From Mytilinidion resinicola (Eukaryota; Ascomycota; Dothideomycetes; Mytilinidiales; Mytilinidiaceae), in assembly GCF_010093595.1 (NCBI RefSeq), contig NW_022985463.1, positions 290,804-354,803 of the forward strand: a stretch of 64,000 nt of DNA, read 5' to 3'. Shown here piece after piece: positions 44,760 through 56,200 of the stretch; position 1 is the stretch's first letter, and every line of letters starts with the position of its first letter. Below the pieces are notes generated by a model. It was not told the origin of the DNA and searched no databases. It was given only the letters and a program-made list of their open reading frames with translations. A program made the translations under genes and the position numbers.

Positions 44760-46807
44760 CTAACCTATCCTGACAAGCTCCTTTCTCAACTCAACACCGT
44801 TATATTGGAACGCTTCGAGCCCTACTCCATTCCTCTTCATCAACTTGAAACTCCCTACTCGCTCGTATGATTGCCCATCTTCTGATTTTTGAAGGACCAA
44901 ACCGTTCAGCCAGTAATGGCAGTCGGCGACAACGAGGCCGATAGCTCCGCCAGGCTTCAATACTTTCGGAGGAAAAGAGAGGTAAAATTCGAAAGACCCG
45001 TGCGCATTTTCCGGCCAGGAATACTGTATGGGATCGTTCATATCAAAGACCTGTCCAGTTACTAATAGATGCGTTGAAGCGCACCCTGAAGCATCTTTCT
45101 TGAGGATTTCTTCCAGTGAGACTTCAAATGGCAGTATCGTACCGTCTATAAACTCGACAGATATATTAGGACATTGAGAGGAATTCATCGTAATGAATGT
45201 GGGGTCGGGTAACGCTATGTGTGCTTTGCTCCATTTCCATGCGGCCCAGGTCCAGCTAGGAAGGTGGTGTCGGCGAACACCGGTGCCTCCTTTAAGATGC
45301 CAATCAAGACCTCGACTGAAGCTTTTAGTTGAAGTCGAACCATATGAAGGGTAGTTGAATGGGACTCCGGATAGATGCGCAAGAGGGAGAATCATCTTCG
45401 AAAATCTCTGTATAATTCCGTAAAAGGCCTTGAGAGAATCATCGTCGTACGTCAAGTCTCGCTTGCTGTACTCGTTTATGCGATCGGAGATCTCCAGCGA
45501 ATCTTTTCCAACGCCGCGAATCGGAAACGCCACTGGAATGTTGACAGCCGCTCGAAACCCCTCAAGATCTTTCGTGTGTAGTGAAACCAGCGGTAGGGAC
45601 AATGATTCAAAACATTGCATGGCGCCGCACTGAAAGAACATGCCCTGCTCAGAGAACACCAACTTTCGCCTGGAGAGCAAGGCCTCTTGATACGTCCACG
45701 CTCGCGTGTTCCATTTGGTCTTTTGAATTTCCTCTACTAGGCTGAATGAAGCGACAACAGCTGAATGAGAACCAAGTTGGATAGGTGGACGAAGTTTCCT
45801 AGAAGTGCCGCCAATCCCTGGGAGACCGTGGGCGGGAGTTTCTCCGGCGGCGGCGATGAGGGTAAGTTCTGAGTTTTCGTACACAAGATCCATTTCTTGA
45901 ATCATCCTCTGTTTCTCTGGGCCATGCTGTGGGACACAGTAACGATCCTGTGGCGTCAATCAGACAATTATGATCAAAGCCTCTGATAATCTTGACTAGG
46001 GAGACTCACCACCCAAAGATATCGGAAACCAAGAGCTTTGGTCACATGCACTGCGTGCTCGATAGTTCGAGGAACCCTCTCTGGTAGACTAGATTCATTG
46101 GGGGGATCTTCGTCCTCGCTGCTCTTGCCCCAAACGTAGCTGAGAGTGATGTAGTCGAGCGCATCTGTAGCTTGAATAATCTGTCGGGTTTCGCAGTCAA
46201 TGAGTCGAAGTCCTGCAACGTGACGCTGTTCCTCGCGCTTGCAGTGTTTCCGATGATGGTTTTTGCAAAAATTGATCCAGTCTTTTACGGGGTCCCAGTC
46301 AATAGTGGCTTTGATGGGTCGGCCGGAAATCGTGTGCGCGCCATCTGTTGGGATCAAGAAGCGCTCGAGCTGCCGTGTTCTGCGCCGTGGCGAGACAGAT
46401 ATTATCGTCACATCCTTAGGGATGAACTTTGAGACTTGTCGTATAGCTGAATGAGCTACTAACTTCCATTTAAGATTCAGATCCGGCTCAGCGAGCAGGC
46501 TCATTTCTGCCTTCATTTCAGAAAACAAGTTGCACAAGACGCAATTTGAGTTTGAGGATACATGGGTTAGCTCGCAGATAGGAATACCGAATTCTTCATC
46601 TGTTCTCTCGTAGATGTCCGGCATTTTGAAGTACTTGTCGAAATCGATTTCTCTACAGAGATCACACAGAGAATTGCTGCCCCCCTCGGCGTGTTCAGTG
46701 GCCAATGGGACTTCTAACGCTTGTCGAAGCGTCTTTGGTCTTTCCGCGGCGGTAGACTCGTCCTGGCCATCTTCGAAGTCAGGTTGACGTGTTCTTTGCG
46801 GCATCAT
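44760..46807 (-). CDS. HET (heterokaryon incompatibility) domain protein
   Basis: Two reverse exons: 46807-46010 and 45947-44760, giving 661 residues. The first exon has a Cys-rich stretch (LCDLCREI, NCVLCNLF) typical of the region before HET domains, then LDYITLSYVWG, the first HET block. The second block reads FRYLWVDRYCVPQ across the splice, where most members have LWIDxxCI; Asp and Cys are kept. The third block, NTRAWTYQEALLSRR, is standard. The C-terminal 300 residues are the usual variable region with WTWAAWKW. HET proteins trigger cell death when unlike strains fuse, usually as part of a larger partner system. An intact gene, though unspecific as to partner. Confidence 0.9.
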
Positions 46808-47824
46808 CGGAGAATTATTTGAATGCTTGCACGGTCGGAAATGGCTTCAAGATGATATGACATGAAGATTATTTCGCCGTATGCACAGTGGGAAGGTTGG
46901 GCGTGCCTTTGGGCGATTGTGAAGGCAGCCTAGCAGCCATATCTGCAGCACAGCCGCAGGGCTCAGCTCTTGCGATCCTGGCGTTGCGTTACGCCCATAG
47001 AGAAGGCGTTCTCATGGAGCCTGAGTGTACAAGACATTGAGTGCCATGATATGCGAGATTTTGCAAGGAGTATAATGATATCGAGGATGGTGGAGGCTGA
47101 TGAAGGATGGACAAGAAGCACCCCGGACTTCCGAGGCCTTTGGAACTAGCGCGGAATCGAATACCTCGAAAGAAGAACACAATTTTCGAAATGTAGCTGC
47201 ACGAAGACTCTGTAAGAGCTATGGAACAAAAAAGAAAGAGTTCCTGTGATCATCCTGCCGGATTTAAGAGGATCGTTTGTCTACGAAACATATATTGGAG
47301 AAAACCAGATCGAGACTAGTGGTATTTAAAATAGACAGGCCGGTTGTCTGAACCTTGCGTCAACTTCAAGACAGCCACCGTCTACTATGTGTAATATCAT
47401 GGTACGAGTAGGTCTCACATCATTATCGGATACAGTTACTCAATCTCGCAGCGCTAGATAAGCCGCTGTCCACAGTCCGCGGATCCCCGCAGTGTCAGAA
47501 CCACCACTTCCTGGCCCTCTGTCGCATACATAGTGTGACCAATCGCTTGTACACAACCCACGATAAGCTTCACTTTCGAACGGCAGTTCTCAGTACCGTA
47601 TCTCCTCCCACTCTACCGGCTGCTATTTGCCAACGGTACGGAAACGATGAACGATCGCGGCAAGATGTCCGGGCATGGCAATCGCTGGATGGCTATGTAA
47701 TGTAATCGACACGACGCAAGTGTTCTGCTTTTCTGATAAATATAACTCGTCTCCGTCATTATCTGAGTCTTTTCTGTGCCACTTTTGTTCCTTCTTTGCA
47801 TCTTGTCAAGCATTGCTATTCAAT
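46808..47824. other. divergent upstream region of HET gene and permease gene
   Basis: About 1 kb between divergent starts. No supported gene; small reverse frames near 46989 and 47613 are empty. Both promoters should be here but no element is clear. Confidence 0.45.
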
Positions 47825-49573
47825 ATGTCTGCGTTTGAAGAGAAGCCGAAGGTGTTCGATGAGACGCTGAGCGAGGATGCTGCTCTTGAGCAGCTTGGGT
47901 ACCAGCAAGGTACGTTTCAAGTGCCCCTTGCACAATAGTAGTAAGACTGATGAGAATCAGAACTCAAGCGTAGCTTCGGTTTGCTTGGCATGATAGGATT
48001 TTCCTTCAGTATCGTCACATCATGGACCGCTCTATCTGGGGTACTTATCATCGGTGTGGAGTCTGGTGGGCCACCGATCATGGTTTGGGGCTGGCTAGCT
48101 GTATGTATAGTCACACTCGCGGTTGCATATTCAATGGCAGAGATGTGCAGTGCATATCCAGTCGCCGGTGGCCAGTACTCGTGGGTAGCCATCCTGGCTC
48201 CGCAGAGATGGGCGAGAGGTTTCTCGTATATTTGTGGTTGGTTCATGCTGATCGGTGAGTAAACTTGATGCAAGATTATGCAAAATGGGCCTACTTCTAT
48301 TAATTAAAAGTGAACACGAGTACTTATTCTATTCAGGCATCCTCGCTATGGGCGCAGTCAATAACTTCATCGGCGCGAATTTCCTCCTTGGAATGGCCAA
48401 CCTCAGCCACCCAGACTACACCATTGAACGCTGGCACACCGTCCTGGTCGCCTACCTCATCGCCGTATGCGCCGCGCTCTCTAACATCTTCCTCCCCCGC
48501 TTCCTTGACAAGATCTCCCAAGGCATCCTCGTCTGGAACATCGTCTCCTTCTTCGTCGTATTTATCACTATCCTGGCCTGCAATGACCACAAGCAGCCGG
48601 CCAGCTTCGTCTTCAGCACTTTCCAGAACGAGACTGGCTTCAACGGGTCCTACTGCGCTATCCTGGGTATTCTCCAAAGCGCCTTCGGCATGTGCTGCTA
48701 CGACGCGCCATCCCATATGACGGAAGAGATGCGAGATGCTCGTAAACAAGCTCCTCGCGCTATCGTCATGTCTGTTTACATGGGCGCGGTCACTGGCTTC
48801 ATCTTCCTCATCAGTCTGTCTTTCTGCATGGGCGACATCGAGTCCACAGCGGGAACCACCACGGGTGTTCCCGTAATCGCCATCTTCTTCAACAGTACTG
48901 GCAGCGTCGGCGGCTCGTGCGCCTTGGCGTCCTTGATCGCAGTCATCGTGCTCTTCTGCGCCAACTCACTCATGGCGGAGGGCTCGCGAGCTGTGTATGC
49001 CTTCGCTCGTGATCGCGGCCTGCCATTCAGCAGTATCCTCAGCAAAGTCGAGAAGAAGCGCCAAGTCCCGGTCTTTGCTATTCTCTTTACTTGCCTGATA
49101 CAGATCGCCTTCAATTCGATCTACTTCGGCACGATCACGGGATTCAACACTGTCATCTCAATTGCCACCATGGGGTTTTGTAAGTTCCGGCCCTCTTCTT
49201 TGGAGTTGGACGAGCTGACTTAATGCTTTTAGATCTTTCGTACGCCATGCCACTCCTCGCACGCATCCTATCGTACCTCAATAAGTCACATACGACTCTG
49301 GAAGGCCCGTACTCGCTCGGCCGGCTGAGCTTGCCGCTCAATGTCGTTGGGTTCCTCTTCCTAATGTTTTGTGTTATTACGTTCAATTTTCCGAGTGTCA
49401 AGCCGGTGAATGAGGAGAACATGAATTATACGAGTGCGGCGGTTGGGGTCGTAATGCTAATTGCGACTGTTACATGGGTATTCGATGGGAGGAAGAATTT
49501 TACGGGGCCAGAGGTTGGATCAGCAGAAAGGATGCGGGAGCCAGAGGTGGAATCAGAGCCAAAGGTTGAGTGA
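47825..49573 (+). CDS. APC-family permease (amino acid/choline/GABA type)
   Basis: Four exons: 47825-47909, 47961-48254, 48337-49179 and 49233-49573, giving 520 residues. The N-terminus is followed by LKRSFGLLGMIGFSFSIV, the first-helix mark of the fungal GABA/choline branch of APC transporters. SGGPPIMVWGWLAV, MAEMCSAYPVAGGQYSWVA and CCYDAPSHMTEEMRDARKQA are further signatures, and SRAVYAFARDRGLPF follows. About twelve membrane helices can be seen. Relatives such as Hnm1 (choline) and Uga4 (GABA) work at the plasma or vacuolar membrane. The substrate cannot be fixed. All junctions keep frame. Confidence 0.92.
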
Positions 49574-50479
49574 TTTCAGGTTCAAGGTGGGTAAAGAATC
49601 GGCTGTAAGATGATGCTATGTTTGAATTAAAGGCTTTTAGGCTAAATTGGGACGGCTGCGGGTTCCAAGAGGTATCTAGGTCCTTCATCCTTATTCACCC
49701 CTCGTTTCCATCTAACTAAGCCTTCTTCCCACATGACTAGAGTCTCCAAAAGTAGTGAATGCCACTCCTACTATACATTTAGTTTTATTTTCGCAGCTCC
49801 ACCAATCACACACGCTTAGAGGCACCAACAGTTCCACTCTCTACTCTCTTGGTCGAGCAGGATTAGTTATAGCTGAACATTTGCACTCGTATCACCTTCT
49901 GCCATCATGATTGCGCGGAAGATGCTCCAGCTGCACTTGTACACTCAAACCTCACCTTCCCGCAAGCTCATCAGTGCCATTTAGAGTATGAGAGTAGTCC
50001 CTATCGCTCTTCCAGTGTGTCATTCCGGAGCGCCCTTGAGTGTGTCCAGGCTTAGCCTGGGTTCGAATCATGCTCAGGGTGCTTCGTCTCTTTTCGCCTT
50101 TTGCTTTTTGGCCCTGCTGTCATGTGCTTTTGCTCCTCCCGTCATGTGCTTTTGCTCCTCCCGTCATGTGCAGAAGAGCATATATCTTAGGCCGACATCC
50201 TATTTTCGGGACAGCAAGGAGGAGGAGGTCTCTGACCCCTGAAACACGAGGAAAGCTATGGGACCATGGATCTGGAGTTCAAAACATCCACCGCGGAATG
50301 CTCATGTCTCCGGTGGGGCAGGGGAGCAGACGTTCAATTTATCAACATCGAAAACATCGTGATGAGTCGGGGCGAGCAAACCAACTGTATGCACCTCGAT
50401 GATGATTCGTTCTATCATACCTCGAAGATATCAACAAGCTGTAGCATATCTCCATGAGACACTCCACTCTCCAGATGCG

Positions 50480-50740
50480 TTCAACATCACCACCCCAAAA
50501 CCTCGGTCATCAACACCACCCCAGCTTCATTCACCACTCCCACTCCTATTCCCGCTCCATAATAGGAACGCCACGCCTGTTTTAACCCCTTCTCCATCGA
50601 AAAAAGTTACGACGGATTTTGATCCACTCTCCATACCACCACCTCCCTTGTCCAACTTTGACCAGATCCCGCCTCCAACGGTTTCACTCCATGATTCTTC
50701 GGTACATCAGATTCTGATCCACAGAGACGCACTCCATTCT
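50480..50740 (+). repeat. second copy of degenerate GATCC/CCACC-rich tract
   Basis: Motifs of the same form as at 37400-38110 (TTTTGATCCACTCTCC at about 50618, TTTGACCAGATCCCGCC at about 50659, ATTCTGATCCACAG at about 50710) are embedded in ACC-rich sequence. The relation to the first tract is in motif and base make-up, not in a long alignment. Confidence 0.4.
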
Positions 50741-50878
50741 GTTGTGATGTTAGTTTGTTGAAGCGCCGTACTCTTCAACAAACCCCAAATCCCGTCCATG
50801 TCTGACTTCCAAGAACGCAGCGCGGAGATGTTTATATACCCCTCAGCCCTGGAACGTGCGCCGCTGGCACGGGAGTGG

Positions 50879-50968
50879 CACGTGAGATATCTTCTCTCAC
50901 GTGTCCGAGATTAGCTTTCAACTAAGTCAGGGGAGGTTTGGAGAACGTGACACCCACGTGAAAGCTGA
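50879..50968. promoter_or_regulatory. nested palindromes with CACGTG boxes upstream of a TATA-like site
   Basis: CACGTGAGA at 50879-50887 is mirrored by TCTCACGTG at 50895-50903. Next to it TTAGCTTTCA (50911-50920) is mirrored by TGAAAGCTGA (50959-50968), which overlaps another CACGTG. TATATAAG follows at 50990-50997. The set looks like a strong bHLH-type control region for rightward transcription. Confidence 0.5.
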
Positions 50969-50989
50969 TAGCGCAGAACTTCGGTCGGG

Positions 50990-50997
50990 TATATAAG
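50990..50997 (+). promoter_or_regulatory. TATA-like box
   Basis: TATATAAG, 22 bases after the second inverted repeat. No confident coding gene starts within the next kilobase, so the transcript, if any, is non-coding or short. Confidence 0.4.
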
Positions 50998-52137
50998 CTC
51001 GTCGTCCGCGAGCTCTTGGAGGGCAGAGAGGTTGGAGGATCGGAATCCGACAAAAGCGAGCGGGCACTGGGCCTAATGGTGTGCTGGGCTCGAGCTGTGG
51101 AACCAACAAGGGTTTTTTTTGAGTCCTTATGTTGGGGAGAGGTTGGATCAACGCATTTCTGGTGATATAATGTGTTGGTTGGGGGGGGAAGGCGGTGTTG
51201 AAAACGGCTGCCCTTTCTGCTTATGGTGGAGAGGGTCTTGGATCACGTCGAGCTCACTGGGTACATGTGCTGGTGGGAGTGGGTGGAACTTTGAATGCGC
51301 TTCGTCGAATGGGGAGCGTAATTGGGGTTGTGGAGGTGTTTCTTTTTGGTGATAATGATACGCATCAGCCTCCCGGAGTACGGGTTAATGAAAGTGGAAT
51401 GTGGATATACGGACTAGTAGTTTCTGGAGAATGTACCCAGCAGCAGGATACGGAGGCTAACAGGAACGGCCCATCAGCTACGTTTTGTTCCCAGGATTCG
51501 ACCGAACCTCTGCCCCATGAAATGGACACTGCGGTCGATTTGCTTTCCAAGCCACCCACTGGACTCCACACCATTGACGTGTGCCGGACATGATTTGAAC
51601 AGCACATCCACTGTCAAGGTTCGCACCTTGAGTTTCCTTGTCTCTCGATGAAGCGGAGAAATCGAATCTTTATACCCTTTCTCTGCCGAAATCACGTGTA
51701 TCACGGGATTTAGAAGGTTGATAGCTTACGCGCCGCCTCTTTCTAATAGTGTTGGCATCTGTGAGAGTTTCGAGCCCTTGGCCTGGGTTCTGGGAGGAAA
51801 TAAAGACATGGTACTAGGACGAGCCTCGCCGGGATATAGTGATATAGTGGTTTGTCTCAGAAGTGCAAAGCGAGCATTTCCACATTCTCTGAGGGAGTCT
51901 GGCGAGTTCACCATTGCCAAAACGTCATCCTAACCTCCACGCCGCATCGAAGAACTCGTGATGGCTTTAGATACGCGTCTACAAAATTTTGTTTTGGCAC
52001 TGCGTTTTTAAGCGCCTCTATCAGCATACGCTGACGTACACGGTCTATCGCCCCATCATCCATCGACGGTCTCAGTCCTACTATTTTTTCTTGAAAAAAG
52101 TTTGTCAGGTTGAGAAAGGATACTAATTGGGCCTAGC

Positions 52138-52289
52138 AAGCCCGATTGAGATTGTAGGCAGTAAGGAAGACGAGAGAAGAGCAACGCGGGTGTGGAGTGA
52201 GCCGCCGGCGCAGTTTAAGGGGGACGTGGTGGCGGGGTTTGAGGCGGGACATTGGCAGCGGGACGGGAGGATGGTGTTTGGGGGGTAAG
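52138..52289 (+). CDS. exon-like orphan frame (possible 3' exon)
   Basis: The reading SPIEIVGSKEDERRATRVWS continues in good codon balance through PAQFKGDVVAGFEAGHW to a TAA at 52287-52289. It is preceded by a typical fungal 3' splice region: a branch-like ACTAAT at 52123-52128 and a CTAG acceptor at 52137. I could not find a convincing upstream exon. It may be the last exon of an unresolved gene, a remnant, or chance. Confidence 0.25.
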
Positions 52290-52392
52290 ACTGAGGACCA
52301 CGAAGTGCTATGTTACGCCGAGGGAGGGGAGCTCGGGTTTTAGACATGCATTGAGATGATGTGTATTGATGAAACGGCAAAATTCATGATAT

Positions 52393-52424
52393 GTCACGTG
52401 AGTCGCAGGTTTACATCACGTGAC
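52393..52424. promoter_or_regulatory. inverted pair of CACGTG boxes
   Basis: GTCACGTGA at 52393-52401 is mirrored by TCACGTGAC at 52416-52424. It is the fourth such pair in the window. It lies about 870 bases before the start of the large fusion gene. Confidence 0.45.
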
Positions 52425-53265
52425 TATATGCCTTGCCCACTTCACTTGTCATCTCTGAGCCACAACTATGTGATGCGACAAGATTATTGGTACGAGGAAC
52501 GACTAGTACTTGACTAGAGATAGTATGATGGTCGAAAATGATGATGGAAGCAAAAGAATGAGATGTGCATGAAAGAAAAGACGTCGACCAAGAACTAACT
52601 GATGGAAAGTTGGCATCTTTCCACAAAAGGAACTTGTCCTCGGGACACACTCCTATTTGTGGACATATCACTTTTCATCACGCGTAAGTGGTTGTTGCGG
52701 TTGTGCTGCTGCCTCGATGGTCATCTGCGGCGAGCGGTGTCACCCGCTTCTCATCTGCCGCTGAAGCCTCGAACAGCGCAATCCTCTCCCCTTTCCGCTG
52801 CAGCCTCGCCGTCGCAGTCAGCGCACAGCACTTCGAAACGTACTACGTGTCGAATGCGCCTGGTGCCTCAACGTGGGCGTTTCTGAGGCGGAGTCGCGAA
52901 CTGGCTGGCTGGGCGGAGAACAGCGACATGGCCCTTGCCGCAGCCGTCGCAGTCGGCGGTGCCGCGTGCTCGTTGTCGCAACTCCTGCGCTGCGATTGGG
53001 CGGAGGTGTGGCGGTTGAGGCTGAGCAGGCTTCCAGATGGTTTCGCGGGTTCGGGCTAGTTTGGGGGGTGCCCGCGGGCGTCGTGGTCGAGTGGTGGAGG
53101 TCAAGGCAGCAGCAAAATGCCCCCTCACGGCTTATAGCCACCGATTCCGCCATGCCGACGCTCCAAGGCTTCTGTCGAGGGCTGCCGACTGTTTTCTCTT
53201 TTCTGTACAGTATTATATCGTAATTGCGACCCATTTCTGCTTCCATTGCCCCCCCAGACTTTACC

Positions 53266-56200
53266 ATGGAGACTTTAGGCCGACTGCCCCGACGACTGAC
53301 CAAGCTGTACTCCGACACGAAGACGTCCTGCGACGCCGTAATCGAGCAGGACACCACCGACACCCTCCCCGAACTCAGCGCCCTGAACCGCAAGTACCGC
53401 ATACAGAAGAATCGGCTCATTGCCTGGGGTCTGGAATGGAGCGATAACGGCGCATCGGATCAGGGGGACATTGACGACTCGCTGGAGCGCGCGGGCCTGG
53501 CACAGACAGTGACGAGCGTCCTGGGCACAATTAAAGAGATATTAGACGAGGCAGAGAATATGCAGCCGCCCGCACACTCTGCGGGGGCGAAGAGCGTTGC
53601 TGAGGAGAAGAGCGGGGCGCGTCCTCAAAGTGCCGTCTCGTGGGCGGCCTCCGACAGATCGCGATATGAGGACCTGGCGAAGGACCTCACTAGTTCTATC
53701 GACACTCTGTATCAACTATCAGAGTCGCGGAGGGCGTTTCGACAGAACACGCGTGGACTTAGTCCTGGTCCTGTTGGGAAGCTTGGCTTAGAGGTCTCCA
53801 AGACCCCCTCGCCATCCGTCTTCCTATCCTCCGACTACAACGCATCAGACGTCACTCTAATAAACCCTGCGACGCTGCCCCATGGCGCGAACATATCTTT
53901 CAGATCAGGACTGCCCCCTAAACTCGACCCTTCGGATCTTAGTTTGCCAGAAGAAGAGCCTCCTCCATACGAGAGCGTTGGAGCGACCACTACCACAAAA
54001 CTCATTGGACGTCTTCGCCAATCACATAGCTCAACAAACCCCTGGAAGACGGACGGAAGTAAGACCATCGAGACTCCTGTGCTAGTTGAATATGCTGCCT
54101 ACGATCCTACCTACCGACTCACCGGCATCTCACCCTCTCTGGATCGTCTGGACTCCCTCTTGTCCATTCTCGTCAAGTTAGGATCTGAACAGTCCTTCCA
54201 CGGAACCCTTCAATGTGTTGGATATTTTGAAGATCCGAAGCAGCCTAGATTTGGATTGGTTTTTGAGCTTCCTTCCTTCGTGTATTCCGGACCAGTCGAC
54301 TCGCATAAGCGGGTCGAAGATATGAGACCGGTCACTTTACTGAGCGTTCTTCAGTCTGGCTCGAAGTCTATTCACAACTCGAACAGCACAACACCCCCTC
54401 TTGAGGACCGCTTCCGCTTGGGCTTCACTTTGGCTCTCACTTTTAGCAAGCTTCATGCAGAGAACATGGTTCACAAAGACGTCAACAGCAGTAACATCGT
54501 TGTCTTCCGCAAAAACAGGCCGGCTCATCAATCGAACAACAACAGAGCACTCGATTTCGCCCTCCGATCGCCAGTCATCTGCTCCTTCGATCTCTTTTCT
54601 GAGTACGACATCGAACCTGCGAAGACGATGTCTTCACCGAACATCTATCGACATCCAGAAGACCCAAAATTCACAGGTGTCAAGTCACAGGACTACGGTC
54701 CCCAATTTGACATGTATGGTCTCGGATTGATTCTTCTCGAAATTGGGCTTTGGACCCCTCTTTCCGATCTCTGGAAGGCTAAGTATACTCTTGCTGATTT
54801 CAAACTTCGCCTAGAAGAAATATACATTAGACGCCTGGCCTCCAAGTGTGGAACCGCTTACATGCAAGTCGTGCGCGATTGCTTCTTGGCTGCAGACCAA
54901 CGAGCGTCGGGTCTCGAGACCTTTGAGACATTCAGCCAGATCTACAATCGGATGCTCTTGCGGCTGCGCCGATGCTGCGCCCTTGACGAATCCGATCCTC
55001 TGCCTGATTGGAACCAAACAAGCGCACAGTCGGCATCATCAGGCCTTATGCCAAAGCGGAAGAGCGTCACCCAAATTCCCATGGGAGGAGAAACGCCAAC
55101 CAGCCCATCAGCTTACAGGGATGCGAAACGGTGGGCGATCGAAAAAGGTTCCCACATTTTGGAGAGAAGCACATCGCGTTCCAAACACGTATCAAAGCCA
55201 TCATATGGCTCGTCACCGAATCTGTCGTCACCTAATCTGACGTCATTGTCTCGAAACAACTCCAAGTCTTCTCAGCATTCTTTGTCTCTCCACAAGAAAT
55301 TCTCCCAGAGCATCCAGGGCCTGAAATCACCAAAAGAGCCCGAGACAGACACCATGGATTGGCAAACACCAAATCTTCGCATTGATCCCCTTGAGGAGTC
55401 AGGGACACTGGTGCCATCATCCAAGGCCTCAAGTCCATACCTCGATCACAAGGACGAGCTGTCCGTGTTGCGTGCGGAGCGAATGGGAAATGCAGCGAGC
55501 GTTATCCAGCGTGCATGGAGAGCGCGGAACCAGTCAAAGCAATTCAAAGACTACAGGGGTAAGATTGAGGTCATCCAGAAACACTGGCGCGAAAGGAAGA
55601 CCAGTCGGTCCGGTTCCATCGCTGCTCTTGTTGAGACCAGCACCCAACATTGGCCAGAGGCAGGCCTTGGATTTCCGACAGTCGAGGCTCCTCGGGAGCC
55701 AGAAGCTCGTATAGTTGGAGCAAACCCTGATTTCGTGAGGTCCTCAATCCAGATAGACACCGACATCGAACCAGCTCCACGCCGAAAACTTCGCGTTCAT
55801 CCAGTCAAGTTCCCTCCGATCATTGTGGATAAATGGCATATGACTATGCTTCCGAAACTCGAACGTCTGATTGCGCGAACTCTTAAGGATTCGCAGGAAA
55901 CTGTCAGTATCGACCTTCTCGCTATTGGCGAAACTCAGACTACAACCCGGCCTACTATATTCGTGACGTGCACTAGCACTGCGAGAGTTAAGGGCGTCCT
56001 CTCTCGCAAATTTAAGTACGATGAATCAGTCTTCGACCTCAAAGTCCGACGTGGAAAGATCAGGCGTTCGAAGCTCACCAGGCCAAGCCGCAGAAGGAAG
56101 CAACCTCATCGATCAATGATGAACGATGAAGCGTACTCAGCCGACATGCAAGTCATGAATCCCTTTCACCAACAGCGCCCTCTCTGCGGGGCATCCATCG

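Larger units (their letters stand above)
49574..53265. other. long region without a clear gene
   Basis: Contains a GATCC/CCACC-rich tract near 50480-50740 related to 37400-38110, paired CACGTG palindromes at 50879-50903 and 52393-52424, a TATATAAG at 50990-50997, and an exon-like frame at 52138-52289. Long frames near 52688-53447 are GC-rich and overlap on both strands. The right end must include the promoter of the large fusion gene. The order of E-box pairs, TATA-like site and downstream AT-richer DNA suggests a transcription unit to the right of 51000 that I cannot resolve. Confidence 0.45.

Noticed and set aside
50055..50090. GGTTCGAATC, a tRNA B-box-like sequence
   Set aside because: The bases on either side cannot form the five-pair T stem, and no A box or acceptor stem fits at the right distance.
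52602..53447. Forward and reverse frames before the large fusion gene
   Set aside because: Overlapping readings rich in Ala, Ser, Pro and Arg; more likely the promoter and leader of the fusion gene.
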